A stretch of 64,000 nt of DNA from Paragyromitra xinjiangensis. Its lineage: Eukaryota > Ascomycota > Pezizomycetes > Pezizales > Discinaceae. The notes under the pieces were generated by a model. That model was not told the DNA's origin. It did no database searches and saw nothing but the letters and a program-made list of their open reading frames with translations. The position numbers were made by a program, and so were the translations under genes. The stretch spans positions 1,860,001-1,924,000 of the forward strand of contig JBCAMK010000003.1 of assembly GCA_038503065.1 (NCBI GenBank). The letters run 5' to 3'. Positions 11,495 to 22,626 of this stretch are shown piece by piece (the stretch's first letter is position 1; every line of letters starts with the position of its first letter).

Positions 11495-12772
11495 ATGGGG
11501 AGACTTGAAGGAAAAAACTGTATCGTCACTGGAGCTGCTAGGTACCGAGTTCAAATTCTAGTGAAAGCTGCCCTAGTATGTGCTAATGTGGCGCGAGTGA
11601 AGTGGGATTGGGCTAGAGACAGCTGTTCTTTTCGCAAAGAATGGGGCCCGCGTTGTTCTTGCAGATAAGAACGAAAAAGCCTTAGGTATTTCTCTTAAAA
11701 AGGTTCAAGGGTTAGTTCCGGAGGCTACGCTTAAGTCTATCGTGAGTTTAAACCCTACATGTACTTTTCATATATTGATATTTATGGCCTAATCACATAA
11801 TGATAGGTTTGCGATGTAGCTGTTGAGGGCGATGTTGAGGCCATGATCGCATGTGCAGATGAATGGGGCGGCGTGGATGTCCTGTTCAACAATGCTGGAA
11901 TTATGCATGACTTGGTAAGATTTATATTAATTTGGGCCCTACTATCTCCTAGTAGATCACGGGACTAATGGTTCGGTTTTAGGATGCTGACGCTGTAGGC
12001 ACAAGCGATCAAGTCTGGGATTTGACACACAAAGTTAATGTATCTTATCACTCAAAAGCCGAAAAACAAGGCCGATAGTCTAACATTTTGTAGGTCAAAG
12101 GGGTTTGGTACGGGTGTAAACACGCCGTTTTATCATTCCAACGCTTCAATAAGAGGAACACATCGATCATAAACACAGCATCTATCGTTGCACTCGTCGG
12201 TAGTGCAACTGCACAATTAGCATATACAGCTTCTAAGGGAGCTGTGCTAGCAATGACAAGAGAATTAGCGATGGTCCATGCTCGCGACGGTTTGTCTCTG
12301 ATAAACGGCTTAATTGAATGTACACTGATTAAATTTGTTACCTCCTAACTAGGATATCGTTTCAATTCACTGTGCCCTGCTCCCCTCAATACTCCGCGTA
12401 GGTCCTATTAATGAATGATCTTCTGAGGTTTTAAGGAACACTTGCTAAATATTTCGCTTGGCGGAACAGTCCTTCAAGATTTCCTAGGCCAAGACAAAGC
12501 CAAACGCCATCGACGTGAAATTCACTTCCCAATGGGAAGATTTGGAGAGCCGATTGAGCAAGCACACATGGTAGTGTTCCTCGCGAGCGATGAAAGTAGT
12601 TTTGTCACTGGTCAGGACATGATAGTTGATGGTGGCATGACGAAAGTAAGCAAATCACTTTCATCTAAACTTTATTCTAAGAGCAATTCCACTAATACCC
12701 GGCCCATAGGCTTATGTAACTGCGGAAGGGCCTGCAGTGCCACCCCCACAAAACAACGCATTCGGTCGTTAA
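11495..12772 (+). CDS. Short-chain dehydrogenase/reductase (classical SDR)
   Basis: Eight predicted exons: 11495-11541, 11603-11741, 11807-11914, 11983-12039, 12094-12289, 12353-12397, 12470-12645 and 12710-12772. They encode 276 residues and all junctions keep phase. The dinucleotide-binding motif TGAASGIG (about residues 12-19) is restored across the first intron. NNAG follows in exon 3. The catalytic residues are Ser about 147 (INTAS), Tyr about 161 and Lys about 165 (YTASK). The C-terminus has the usual SDR ending ([28 protein letters not shown]). The family oxidises or reduces alcohols/ketones with NAD(P)H; the substrate cannot be told. Divergence from the glutamine synthetase-like gene suggests a joint role, perhaps in amine or amino-alcohol catabolism (inference). 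Confidence 0.9.
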
Positions 12773-13429
12773 AGTATGAGACCTTTATACAATTGATCAC
12801 GAGAACTAGGACCTTTTCAAGAGTGTTTTTTTATTTTGATATATGACTATGAGGGGAGGAAATATACGCAGATTTGCCTGTGACGCATGATTGATGTGAC
12901 CTGATGTTTAACTTTGATTATACATTCATACCTTCTTTTAGTGCTGACCTGTAATTGAAACGAGTATTTCAACCCGAATTGCCGCTCTTTAATTTTGATT
13001 GCTAGAAAGGCAACGAATTGAACACTATTGTACCGTTTTATCAAGTGAAACAGAGATTCTTCGTCCCAGACATGCTTAACTTCTTTTGTCAGTATCCCTT
13101 GTCTATCAAAAGTAACTTAAGTCCAAATCTAGATTTATAAGACTACCCTCTTAGCCACGCAAACAGCCTACATATACACCAGCAAACGGACCTAATTCTG
13201 GTGCTTTAAATACGCGCGGTTCGGTTTTTGGCGGCCGCGGGTGGGACTATTATCGACGCCACCACGGTCACTTAGCTTAATCCCATTTTGGTGATTCATA
13301 GCAAGTAATAGTCAGTGAATTATAGTGCCCCACAACGCTTTCGATTCGTTCTTTTCATATATCTTAGAAGAATCAGGGTTATGTCTCACGAAATTTATTA
13401 TTGAAGTTAAGCCACCTTATAATCTAGGG
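12773..13429. other. Intergenic
   Basis: The 3' region of the dehydrogenase gene followed by A+T-rich sequence. No gene recognised. Confidence 0.5.
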
Positions 13430-13556
13430 TATCCCATAGTCCGGTAAAAAATGCTGACCCCCCTGTATGCTGTGGCTCAACACAGAGTTAACTGAAACCT
13501 CACTAACAACAGAGGCTCCTTTTGCAGGGGAGTCAGCTTTACCGGACTATGGGATA
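13430..13556. mobile_element. 127-bp MITE with TA ends (Tc1/mariner-like)
   Basis: The ends are perfect inverted repeats of 19 bp (TATCCCATAGTCCGGTAAA). A second block of paired sequence (GCTGAC.CCCCTG) follows after a 4-nt offset. Both termini are TA, the target duplicated by Tc1/mariner elements. The interior has no coding capacity. It is seen once in this window; family placement is inferred from the TA ends. Confidence 0.75.
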
Positions 13557-13928
13557 ATTCCAGGTCTCTTTTGTCAATATCAGCAGTGAATGTTTCAGCT
13601 CAACGTAATCACGAATTTCCTAATCGGAGAAAAGTGTTCCAAACAAACAACATAAATCAAAGTACGTGTGAATTTACTACCTCTCGACTGTCGGCCCGAT
13701 TCCACTAGTACTACCCGTCTATCTAAATTAAACTGCAAGAAAAGTAAAGCGAAGGAAAAGAAGGTTAAATATGCAATTATGCCTGAACGCCAATGAATGT
13801 GTCCCCGATCTCACCACATGCGCTTTTAGAACATGTGCTAAGAGAAAATGAATGAAACTAAACAACATTCCCCTAAATGAACCATATGGATAACATCCCT
13901 CAACTCCGTAGCCGTACTGTAACCCCTT
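13557..13928. other. Intergenic, 3' flank of secreted-protein gene
   Basis: A+T-rich sequence between the MITE and the stop codon at 13929. It probably includes the 3' untranslated region of that minus-strand gene. Nothing else seen. Confidence 0.5.
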
Positions 13929-14681
13929 CTACCACTGCAACCCTTCATCCCAAGACTTGTCGCCCAAAACCTCCACGATAAGTCCATGATTCCAGCTCCA
14001 ATTTGCAGAACTCCGAGCAACCGAACCATTCACCGCAGCTCCCCGGGTCTCCCAGCCTGTAAGCGTTGTTGGGCAGTTGAAGTCGAACTTGGACTGAGTA
14101 AACAGCAAGAAGTCACCGTTGGAACTGTCGCCGAGAAACAGCCTCCTCCTAGTGGATGGGTCCAAGGGTAAAAACACCGCGACAGGTGCATCCTCAGAAA
14201 CGGGTTTATTGTTAAAGGTCAAGTTTTCGTCAACGACTCCAGATTTCAAAGCATAGATTTCCTGAGAGCCTTCATCGTTGCTACCATCACCAGCCGAGAA
14301 AGAGAAGTGGAAGCGGCACATCTTGCCCTCATGCGTAGAATTAAATTCGAACGCAAAGAAACCATCGGGTCCGATCTGTTTGGTCTCGATGATTGGAGTG
14401 TCTGGAGTATCTTTGGATACCGACATCTGCAGATATGCGCCAAGGGCTACAACGTTGTTTGGAAGCGTGACCGGGAGCTGAAAGGACTGAAGAGGGAGTG
14501 GAGGGGTGAATGGAGGACCAGTAGGAGTTACGAAAGGAGCCACACTGGTGGTGGTAGAAGTGGGACCACTAACAGTCACAGTTGTAGTTACTGTAACTGG
14601 TTCTCCGCATTGGGGTGCCGGTGCTGCATATGAAAGGGAAGCAACTAGAGAGAGGACGGCAAGGGTGATGAAGGACTTCAT
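13929..14681 (-). CDS. Secreted protein with Thr/Pro-rich linker, possibly But2-like
   Basis: Single exon of 250 residues. Residues 1-19 form a clear signal peptide (MKSFITLAVLSLVASLSYA) followed by APAPQ. Residues about 25-60 are Thr/Ser/Pro/Val-rich (VTVTTTVTVSGPTSTTT), a likely O-glycosylated linker. The remaining 185 or so residues look like a beta-rich globular domain with a few cysteines and N-glycosylation sequons (NST, NLT, NGS, NWS). The pattern FEFNSTHEGKMCRFHFSF is reminiscent of fungal But2 C-terminal-like extracellular proteins, but that is weak. Function unknown; it should be extracellular or wall-associated. No truncation is apparent. Confidence 0.75.
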   Translation of the reverse strand: MKSFITLAVLSLVASLSYAAPAPQCGEPVTVTTTVTVSGPTSTTTSVAPFVTPTGPPFTPPLPLQSFQLPVTLPNNVVALGAYLQMSVSKDTPDTPIIETKQIGPDGFFAFEFNSTHEGKMCRFHFSFSAGDGSNDEGSQEIYALKSGVVDENLTFNNKPVSEDAPVAVFLPLDPSTRRRLFLGDSSNGDFLLFTQSKFDFNCPTTLTGWETRGAAVNGSVARSSANWSWNHGLIVEVLGDKSWDEGLQW

Positions 14682-17402
14682 TATGTCGGCTTTTATGAAA
14701 TAGATTATATTAAGAGTGGAAGACTTTAAGAAATAAAAGAGATTATTGGGAAGTTAGATGGCTATTGGAGGGAGATGTAGATCTTGCGATGGGGGAAACA
14801 AAAATTCTAGAAGGGAGATCCAAAGGTGTACTTATGCAAGTTCCCCAATATCTACCTCCAGGAAAATTACTTTCCAGATGAACTAAATTCCTAGTTTAGA
14901 AAAATTACCGCAGCAACCAAAGCCTGTCGAGTCACAGCCTAGCATCAAGGAATGTGGCATAGTGCTTCCGGTGGATGTACAGCATTGAAGTAAGTCGTAC
15001 CGTTTAGTGCAAATAAGGTTTTCACCCGGCCATATATCCCAAATATAACAACCTGTGCCGCCAATACATTCCTCAGCCCTATAGAGACGTGCAGGCCTTG
15101 GCTACTCCACAACTACAGAACGAAGACTAAAATATCATAATGGTAATATAGAAGAACACGTCCCAAAAGTTCGATCAGTCCTAGATGCAGAGCAATCTCC
15201 GCAAACAGAATCGCTCAATCACGACAGTGTTAATTGAATTTAGTCGTCGACTGTCCCCTCACCAATGAGAGGTATACCTATCAGAATACGTCCGATTTTT
15301 GAACCCCCACCGGCACATAGGCAGGGCCACAGTTATGCCGTCAGCTCACATCCTAAGCGCAAGGTTATGCCTAAAATAAACAAGTAGCCAAGATCATTCC
15401 ACAGATCAGACGCCAAGCGCCAGCCAAGATCTCTTAATAGTTTCTCACCCACTGGGGCCAGCAAACTGAACACCGCCAAGCGCACTGCTACTCCATCCGT
15501 GCCACCAATAAACTCAGCCTTAGCGAATAGCTTGGGTAACTTACTCATCATTCATACAGGGTTCGTTTTCCCTAGCTACTGATTCCATAACATATCCCTG
15601 ATGGGTACCTTATACCTTAAACGACCACCCCACCTCCGGCACGAACAGCCGAAAGGTGCATTGCGATGCACCAATATAAGATCTAGTTAACTATTGGGTT
15701 ACCAAAACCAGAGCATAAGAGAAATAAAATGATTCGCAGATTCAAGTTAAACCCTAACCTAGGTATGAACTCTGACTGGAGCATGCACTAACGGCTATTT
15801 AGTAATGAGAGATATTAAATAGTGGAGTCATGCAGAGTAAATTACAGAAAATACCAGCGTTCTATGAACTTCATTGCAATTGGGCGGAATGCAATCACTG
15901 CTACGAAAATAAACTGGAAGCTGAATGGATAGTTAGCTGCAGCTGATGTGCTCCATGATTCTTGATCGGCTGGGAAAAAAATTCGTCGGTTTGGTTTAGG
16001 TTAGGTATCAATCAAATTGATTAATAATCGTTATAATTGTGCTGCGTGTTACTTAGAACGTTCGGCTTGTTTTACGATCTAAAGATCCTTGTGAAGACCA
16101 TAGACTTATCCTGCTCCTCAAGACCATGAAACTAACCAATCGACTCAACCGATCAGAAGTAGATCAGCCAATCCAAGCAATCAGAACCCGGATTAAAGCC
16201 CCAGAAACACGACCCACTTCGGTTTCGGTCCTTAAATCAATTGTAGTTGTGGGGTATCCTAGCTGGTATCCGGTATCCGGATCATAAGACCATTTCTTCA
16301 TCACAGGCTTTGGGGGTCTTCGCATGATTTCCTATCAGAGGGTCGAGGGAGAAATTTGGATGTTAGAAATGGTTTTCCGATTATCCGTGCCACTACGCCG
16401 GTCCGTCAGTCAAGAAAACATTAGTTGGTTAATTCTTGGATATCAATGTCGGCCAGGATTAGTTCCGACATACCTTGATACAGTAGACAATCATTCGGTA
16501 CGCCCAAAAACCTGGGTTATGGCACATCCCCAAATCTTAGAACAGGTCGTCATAAAACATCACTCGACTCGTGGCGTAAAACACCAGCTTAATCAGCTAG
16601 GTTGACTTGCTCATTTTGCATCACCAGTCATAAAGATCTGAATTCTACGGAGTGCAAAAGTGTTCTTGCACTTTGGCCTCGGCAACTTACCGGGGCTTAA
16701 TCTTTGCCGCTGCGGCGTTACCGCGTCTACAGGGCTGGACGCAAGGCGGCAATGTAAATTGCAGCAAGCGACCTAAGTTCGAATGTTGGTGTCTAGGCCT
16801 TGATTACTTTCATACTAGTTGTATCCTTTGGTTATGCCACTGCTATAAATAGATATATTACATACAAGCGGTGACGCTTGATCATTTATCTAGACCCCAG
16901 AAATTGCAGGGGTCTTGAGTGGACAGCTGTTTAGAAATCTTCTGTGTTTATCTGATTCTAATCTATTAACATGATTAGATAATTTGTTTTGGATTGAAGA
17001 AGTAAGGAGTTAGCAGTTAGTGCTAGGCCATTCGGGTGTTCGCAACTTCACTTTTTTTGAACCAGGGTGATTTTGTGAACCGCAACAAAGACATCAGAGC
17101 CAATTGTACAGAAAGTGGATTTATAAATTCAAGGAGATATTATCTCAATATGGACAGGGCACAGAGGGCAGTTCATCAATCATCACGTGATCACATCAAT
17201 GATATTTGATTCATTGGTTTAAACTGTATACATAGGGCCAGATCAAAGCTATGAAATCCGAAAGAGAAAGCAAGGCAGCATTCCACTACGCTTTTCTCAT
17301 CATATCTTTGCCTTCCCTATTATGCCTCTACTACAGTAAGAAATTCCCCAACGCAGTATTCGTCAGTCCTAACTCCACCGAAACCAAAAGCCAAGGAGGC
17401 CT
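14682..17402. other. Intergenic, gene-poor
   Basis: The first 150 bp should hold the secreted-protein promoter. The rest holds only short open frames (for example 15333-15551 minus and 16324-16605 plus) without recognisable domains, leaders or splice structure. No repeats with clear ends were found. Confidence 0.4.
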
Positions 17403-18346
17403 TTACTTCGAAACCGTCAACGTATCAGCAAAGAAGTTCACAACTTGCTTATACCCTCTCTCGAACTCCTTCGCATTTTCCTCATCCTCCAATTTAGCCC
17501 GAGCACCCATCCAGCCATGGAACATAGTGGGGTATGTCTCAACATAGGACTTCGATCTGACCACTTCATTCGGGTGGTTCTTTAGGACTTCAGCCACACT
17601 CGCGATATCCTCGGGAGGTTCTTCTGGTGACGCAAGACACAAGTGCGGAATAGTGAATTTCTCCGCGTCGTCGGGAGTGATCCTAGCCGAGTGGACTTGG
17701 ATAGACGCGCTGAAGTGAGTGGAGGGTCCAGCCGAAAGTACTGCAACCTACTGATTGTTAATTTGGTAGGGTTGGCTGAGAGGTTAACTTTCATACCTTG
17801 CCACCCCAGCATATTCCAATGATACCCCATTTTTCAGCACTAGGATATGCTGATTTGAGTTCGGGAAGAACTTTTTCGACGTTTGCCCGGGCCGGCACGA
17901 AGTCAGCCTGCTTAGCAAAGAACTCACCGATCGTGGCTTGCTTCTCGGGGGTATCTGGAGGGAAGAGAGCAATGTCTATTCCTGGGCCGAAGAAGAAGTC
18001 GGGCATAATAACCTAAGTAGCAATGTTAGCTGGCTTCAGGGTAAAGTGAAAGGAAAAGTTCCCTGCAAAGAGTGGTAGGGCATACAAGGTTTCCAGCGGC
18101 TGCAATCATATCGGCACCCTGCAGGGTTTGCGGGAAGAACCCGAAGACGTCGAAGATGTAGAGGACAGCGGTTTTGGAATTCGTGTCACCGGTCACGTCT
18201 GTAATGTTTATGTTAGCATTATTTTTGGGTTAAGAGGCTGTAGGGAACCGACATGTCTTCATTCCAGCGTATTCGGTATAGGTGCCCTTAGGAACATAGC
18301 CTGAGGTCACGACGGGGGGAACAGTGCAGCATGCTTTGGATGTCAT
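17403..18346 (-). CDS. Dienelactone hydrolase family protein
   Basis: Predicted exons are 18346-18253, 18198-18086, 18012-17797 and 17747-17403, all in phase, giving 255 residues. It is an alpha/beta hydrolase of the dienelactone hydrolase type, which opens lactone rings such as carboxymethylenebutenolide in aromatic breakdown; many fungal members have unknown substrates. The Cys nucleophile is at about 137 in GICWGGK, an Asp candidate at about 188 (SPEEPPED) and the His at about 218 (FHGWMGARA), so the Cys-Asp-His triad appears complete. The N-terminus (MTSKACCTVPPV) and the FGFFPQTLQGADMIAAAGN and MPDFFFG blocks are typical of fungal members. No signal peptide, so probably cytosolic. No aromatic-pathway neighbours are present. 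Confidence 0.9.
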
Positions 18347-20193
18347 TGTGTTTTTTGTGGTCTACGTGAATTGTTAGATTAGGTATTCGACGATTAAAAG
18401 TTTGATATGGCTAAGACTTACGGGTAGGGAAGTCTTGGAAGAGAACTGAATTCAATTGCAATTGAGTGAATTGATAGAGATGTCGATAGTGATACTGATG
18501 GTAGAGATAGAGCTTGAGGAGGAAGAGCGAACAGGTGCGGGGTGGGATTATTTATGTAGTGAATTAGTTCCTTTGAATGCCATACTGAAAGAACTTCAAA
18601 ATTCTCAGAGCCCTAGATGTCGACGAAACTAGAAGTTCACTATCTCCGCGCAGGGGTAGTAATCTCCGTCACTAACTCCTGGCTGCGATTCCTGAGGCTC
18701 AACTAAAGCTTGGTCACCTGCCAAGAGAGTTTAACCTATTCTGGGAGAGATCTCAACTTTTTTGATGCTCTAGAGGCTTGATTTGGCTGGAGACTGCAAG
18801 CCTCCGCGAGACACGGGTTCAGAATCTCGGAGCCGAACATCCGAGGGCGGTTGCTCAACATCTAGACTCTTTTTCTTCACTTCAAAATCAGACCAGTAAG
18901 GATTGTTTTTATGTTCTCACCGGTGAATTGTCGATCAACTTCTCAGGTTCCCCTAAATTGCCTTCAGGGTTGCACCTGGGTCACTTGTAGTTGAGCTACA
19001 CATTTTGGACCTGGGACCACCTTCGAAGATTGAAGAGATATGTCTCCTATGGTCATGATGCTGTTTAGAGAACTCAATAGATATACATATTAACCGCTCA
19101 TCGCTTGTATCGAAAACCTGATTTGCAGCTGCCGGGTTCCTTGCAACCGAGAAATAAAGAATTGACCTAAGGGTTGTGGATATATAAAGAGTGAGAATGA
19201 TGAATAACATGAGCCATGTATATGAAAGGTTGTAGTGGATGAAATAACCTCTTTCATCTCCTCCACTTGGAAATTCAACCTATGCCTGTGGGGATATCAG
19301 ATGTGTTAAAACTCAAGTTATCACGGGTAGTGAATCAGCCCCACGCCCAGCCCCGCACCGCGTAGTTTCCTGCGTACCCAGGGGACGGGAGCGAAAGCCT
19401 AGTATGTAGTAAGTCTGAGTACTTCGCACTGGATTCTAGCACACATTCCTGGACCCTAGCGGATATATGCGATTTTCGGAGAGTCTGCCGAGTTTCGCAT
19501 ACGTGCATTGTACAACGATTCTTGCGCCTCCGGAGTGGGGAGGAAGCCGGTTGGAATTTTCTGTATACGGCTCTAGCTCTGGTTGTGTATTCCGCGAAAA
19601 ACCTAGCACAGTTGCATTATAAACGACCCCCCATGAGCCACTCAAGAATCCCCTCTCCTCCTCTCTCCCTATTCACAACTGGATATCCAAGATACGCAAT
19701 AGGCTCCTCCCACCACCTAGGATTTATCTCGGGTTCCGGAGAGCCGCGTTCTCTATGACAACCTCCGCCCCCACGCTTTGTGGAACCCTATCGCCCGCTA
19801 CTAGACAAACCTAGTTCTCTGAGCAGGCGAGAGATGTTTCGTTATTGTTCCCGATCGGAGCCTGCGCGTTCTTGTGGGGACTGTAGAATGTACTTCAGGT
19901 CTTCGTAAGTTACATAGCTGGTCGGAAAAATTGATGTTGCTGGGCTGACATGTGATTGTCTGACTAGAAAAATCACAGCGAATCACTCGTGACACCAATG
20001 AATAGTAATCGAAAATGAGCAAGGTTAAGAAGCTTCAACGTACATTAGGTATCTGGCCAACAAAAGAAATCGCAAATTAAGACGTTAGTATCTCATTATA
20101 CCCAATGGATATCGAATAGAAAGAGCAACATAAGAAAAAGAGAAGTGAACGGAAGACTGCCTCAATCAGAACTAACAATACAAAACCACCTCT
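18347..20193. other. Intergenic
   Basis: The first 250 bp are the likely promoter and purine-rich (minus-strand C/T-rich) leader of the hydrolase gene. A C/T-rich leader-like stretch at about 19630-19755 on the plus strand precedes an ATG at 19756 that opens only 19 codons. A tRNA-arm-like sequence at 18780-18840 is discussed under rejected items. No gene called. Confidence 0.4.
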
Positions 20194-21387
20194 TTAAAAC
20201 TTCTTCTTCCCCGACGAATGTTTCCCTTCAGCGATCGGCCTGTTTGACTCAACCAGATAAGTCCTCCCCTTCAATAGCCACGTTACCCATCCCCAGACCT
20301 TCCAACCGAACAAGAATCCCGTACCCTTTCCAAAGCCAGGGCCCAATGGCACAAGCAACAGTAGGGTGCTGCTGTGCTTGTACTCTTTAAATTCAGCCTC
20401 CGATTTACCATTGATAGCAGCGACTAAGTTCGCAATGACGACGTCATACATAGCTTCGATGGTAGTGAGTTTTCGGTTACCCCAGTGAGTGATATCACCG
20501 AGAGCCCACACATTGCTGTATGTAGGAGATTTAAGATACTTATCGGTCACAACCCACCCTTCATTATCCAGTAGATCCTTCGGCAGGAAGCTGGAATTCG
20601 GGGCGATACCCCAAGTGGGAATATGCACACTCGCGGCAATCGTCTCCCCAGTAGAAAGGACCAGATCCGAGCTACCATCAGCCCGTTTTGTCTCGCTGGT
20701 AACTTTGACATTGGTGCGGACTTCAACACCCATCTTCTCAAGCTGGGACTGCACGGACTTCCCAACATCCTCACGCACCATGGGCAATAATCCGGCACCC
20801 GAAGAAAGAAACGTGATATGTTTACCCTTCCCCTGGAATTGGCTCGCAATCTCACCCACCAACTCACACCCTGTCGCGCCTGCACCTGAGATCACGATGC
20901 TTTGTGCAGCAGCGATTGCATCTCTGCCTGATGCGAGTGCTGCGCGAAGGTCGACATGGGTTCCTCTCTCAGTAGCCTTGAAAGCCCAGTCTCCTCCTAA
21001 ACCACGAGATCCAGTCGCAATCACAAGGTGTGCATACTCAATGTTGATGTCTCTGACTTCACTCTTTCCTTCGTCGGAGCATGTTCGGACAGTGACGGTG
21101 TTGGTTGCGGGACTCGAAGAGACAGCTTTGCCTTGGACGAAGGTGAAGCGGCCGGCAGGGTATTTTTCGAATCCGGGGAGAAAAGGGAAGAGGAGTTCGT
21201 TGTGTTTCTTGCCTAGGGATTCAGGGACCACAAGTGCGCGGGGAGAGGCAACGTTCCAGTAGAGATGTGTGGAAGGGTTGACGAGGGTGATTGTGTAGTC
21301 GGCGGGAAGATTTTTGGCGAGATAGTGGGCTACTGGGAGACCAGCGAAGGAGGCGCCAAGGATCAAGATATTCTTGGAGGAAGACAT
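20194..21387 (-). CDS. FAD-dependent NAD(P)H oxidoreductase, AIF/FSP1-like
   Basis: Single exon; I start at 21387 (MSSSKNILILGASFAGL), giving 397 residues. The open frame extends to 21528, but the extra 47 residues lie upstream of the FAD motif and read like leader sequence. The N-terminal FAD-binding Rossmann motif is GASFAG (about residues 10-15). A second dinucleotide motif, GAGATGCELVGE, sits mid-protein and should bind NAD(P)H. The C-terminal FAD motif is ALGDITHW. ATGSRG is the usual conserved turn after the first FAD half. The layout matches small AIF-like proteins (AMID/FSP1, yeast Aif1/Ndi-like), which oxidise NAD(P)H and reduce quinones or other acceptors. The C-terminus ends in a basic tail (GKKKF). 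Substrate and location are not clear from sequence. Confidence 0.9.
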   Translation of the reverse strand: MSSSKNILILGASFAGLPVAHYLAKNLPADYTITLVNPSTHLYWNVASPRALVVPESLGKKHNELLFPFLPGFEKYPAGRFTFVQGKAVSSSPATNTVTVRTCSDEGKSEVRDINIEYAHLVIATGSRGLGGDWAFKATERGTHVDLRAALASGRDAIAAAQSIVISGAGATGCELVGEIASQFQGKGKHITFLSSGAGLLPMVREDVGKSVQSQLEKMGVEVRTNVKVTSETKRADGSSDLVLSTGETIAASVHIPTWGIAPNSSFLPKDLLDNEGWVVTDKYLKSPTYSNVWALGDITHWGNRKLTTIEAMYDVVIANLVAAINGKSEAEFKEYKHSSTLLLLVPLGPGFGKGTGFLFGWKVWGWVTWLLKGRTYLVESNRPIAEGKHSSGKKKF

Positions 21388-22435
21388 TGTGGTGTCTTGG
21401 TTGGTAGAAGGAGAGCTGGGAAGGAGAACTAGGGGTTGCGGATGTTTTAAGACGGGATTGAGGCTAAGGAGAAAGAATTTTCCGAGTAATGTGTGTGGCA
21501 ATTGTATGATGTGGAATGTCGGAAGCAAAAAATGCGGAGAATAGTAGAATTATATACTATCAAGCATCGTAACACCGTCTCCTTATTCCACCATTCCCAT
21601 TCACCATTACAATATTACACCTAACCTTAACAAAAACCCCCCCCGGGATTTGATTTCGCCGATCTTAGAAATCAAATTCTGATCTTGATATGCTTCATTA
21701 TCTCAATTAGTCGGATGCTACATGATCCGGCACAAATCGAATGTCTCAAATGAGTTGTCGGCCGGGAATCACGTGGATTCACCTGAGAATCCGCAGAGCA
21801 CGTGAGGAAACCCTTTGCTCCCGCCCGAGAGATCGCGCATGGATCTCATTGTGGTCCGTGCGGATTGCTTGGAGTTGGTAAGCGAGACGGGTTAGTGTAA
21901 CGTGGATTACAGAGACTGAGAGGTAGTATCAACTTTGTTTGGACTCCACCTAGCTTGCCTATGTGTTAGGTAGCTATTAATTTTGAGGAGCTATGGTTTG
22001 TCGGCTTCGGGGGCATTCGTCAGCTTATAGCGTAATCGTCCCGAGAGAACAAGCGAGATACCAATTTTACTCAAGAGACCGCTGCTTTCTAGCAGTTGCC
22101 ATTTCCTAAAACCAATAGCTAGTGATATGGCTACTAACTAACACTTTCCTGCTCAGTTTCGGATTTTGCTTGGATGCCGTTGTTGGAATCATGGGAACCT
22201 GGCTTGTTCCCGGTTTCGGTTTGGTGTTTCTGGTCTAATTTGAAATACTTAATTCGCCCAGCAGAGCTGCCTCTGGGAATAGAAAATACATGCATGCCCA
22301 TCCCCCCTTCACGTCTTCGCGTCTTTATCTTTTCATCATTCCATCTGTCACTCTTCTGTAAGCATAAATCTCAATAGGCAATCGACTTACACATCATCCC
22401 AACGATTATCATCACCGAAACCTGCTGGAAACAAA
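21388..22435. other. Intergenic between divergent starts
   Basis: Holds the flavoprotein promoter at the left end. From about 22260 to 22435 the plus strand is C/T-rich (for example cccatccccccttcacgtcttcgcg) like a fungal 5' leader, directly before the ATG at 22436. A short C run lies near 21638-21647. Confidence 0.5.
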
Positions 22436-22626
22436 ATGTATCAGTAAACCTAGTCAGTGACACTTCTGTGACCAGTTTTCCAGTCCTGCTACACTACTTC
22501 CTTATTTTGAGACGTTAGCCACCGCTGTCATCGTCCTGCTTGAAACTGCTCACTTCTATCGTAGGATATACATCCGGGCTGCGGCAAGCCCTCGTGGTAG
22601 AAAGCAACTCGTGCTAGATCAGCCAT
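22436..22626 (+). CDS. Possible small gene or gene fragment, unrecognised
   Basis: A well-placed ATG (acaaaATG) follows a C/T-rich leader. If ATG TAT CA at 22436-22443 splices to 22484 (donor GTAAAC, acceptor CCAG), a frame of about 50 codons results. It reads MYHPATLLPYFETL, continues through a hydrophobic stretch (ATAVIVLLETAHFY) and then basic residues (RRIYIR). At 22627 GTGAGT offers a further donor. A third exon at 22730-22776 would close the frame at about 65 residues, but nothing independent supports it. It may be a small membrane protein, the 5' end of a decayed gene, or chance. No family recognised. Confidence 0.25.

Noticed and set aside
12398..12427. A 30-nt intron in the SDR gene
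   Set aside because: The frame can be kept with an acceptor at 12427, but a normal 72-nt intron ending at 12469 gives the conserved PLNTPLLQDFLG junction, so the ultrashort intron is unnecessary.
15333..15551. 72-codon hydrophobic frame on the minus strand
   Set aside because: No leader, splice sites, domain or neighbouring exon supports it; chance frames of this size are common here.
18775..18850. tRNA-like arms (cgggttcagaatctcg) on the plus strand
   Set aside because: The T-loop has an insertion, the anticodon stem is mispaired at its closing pair, and no acceptor stem pairs.
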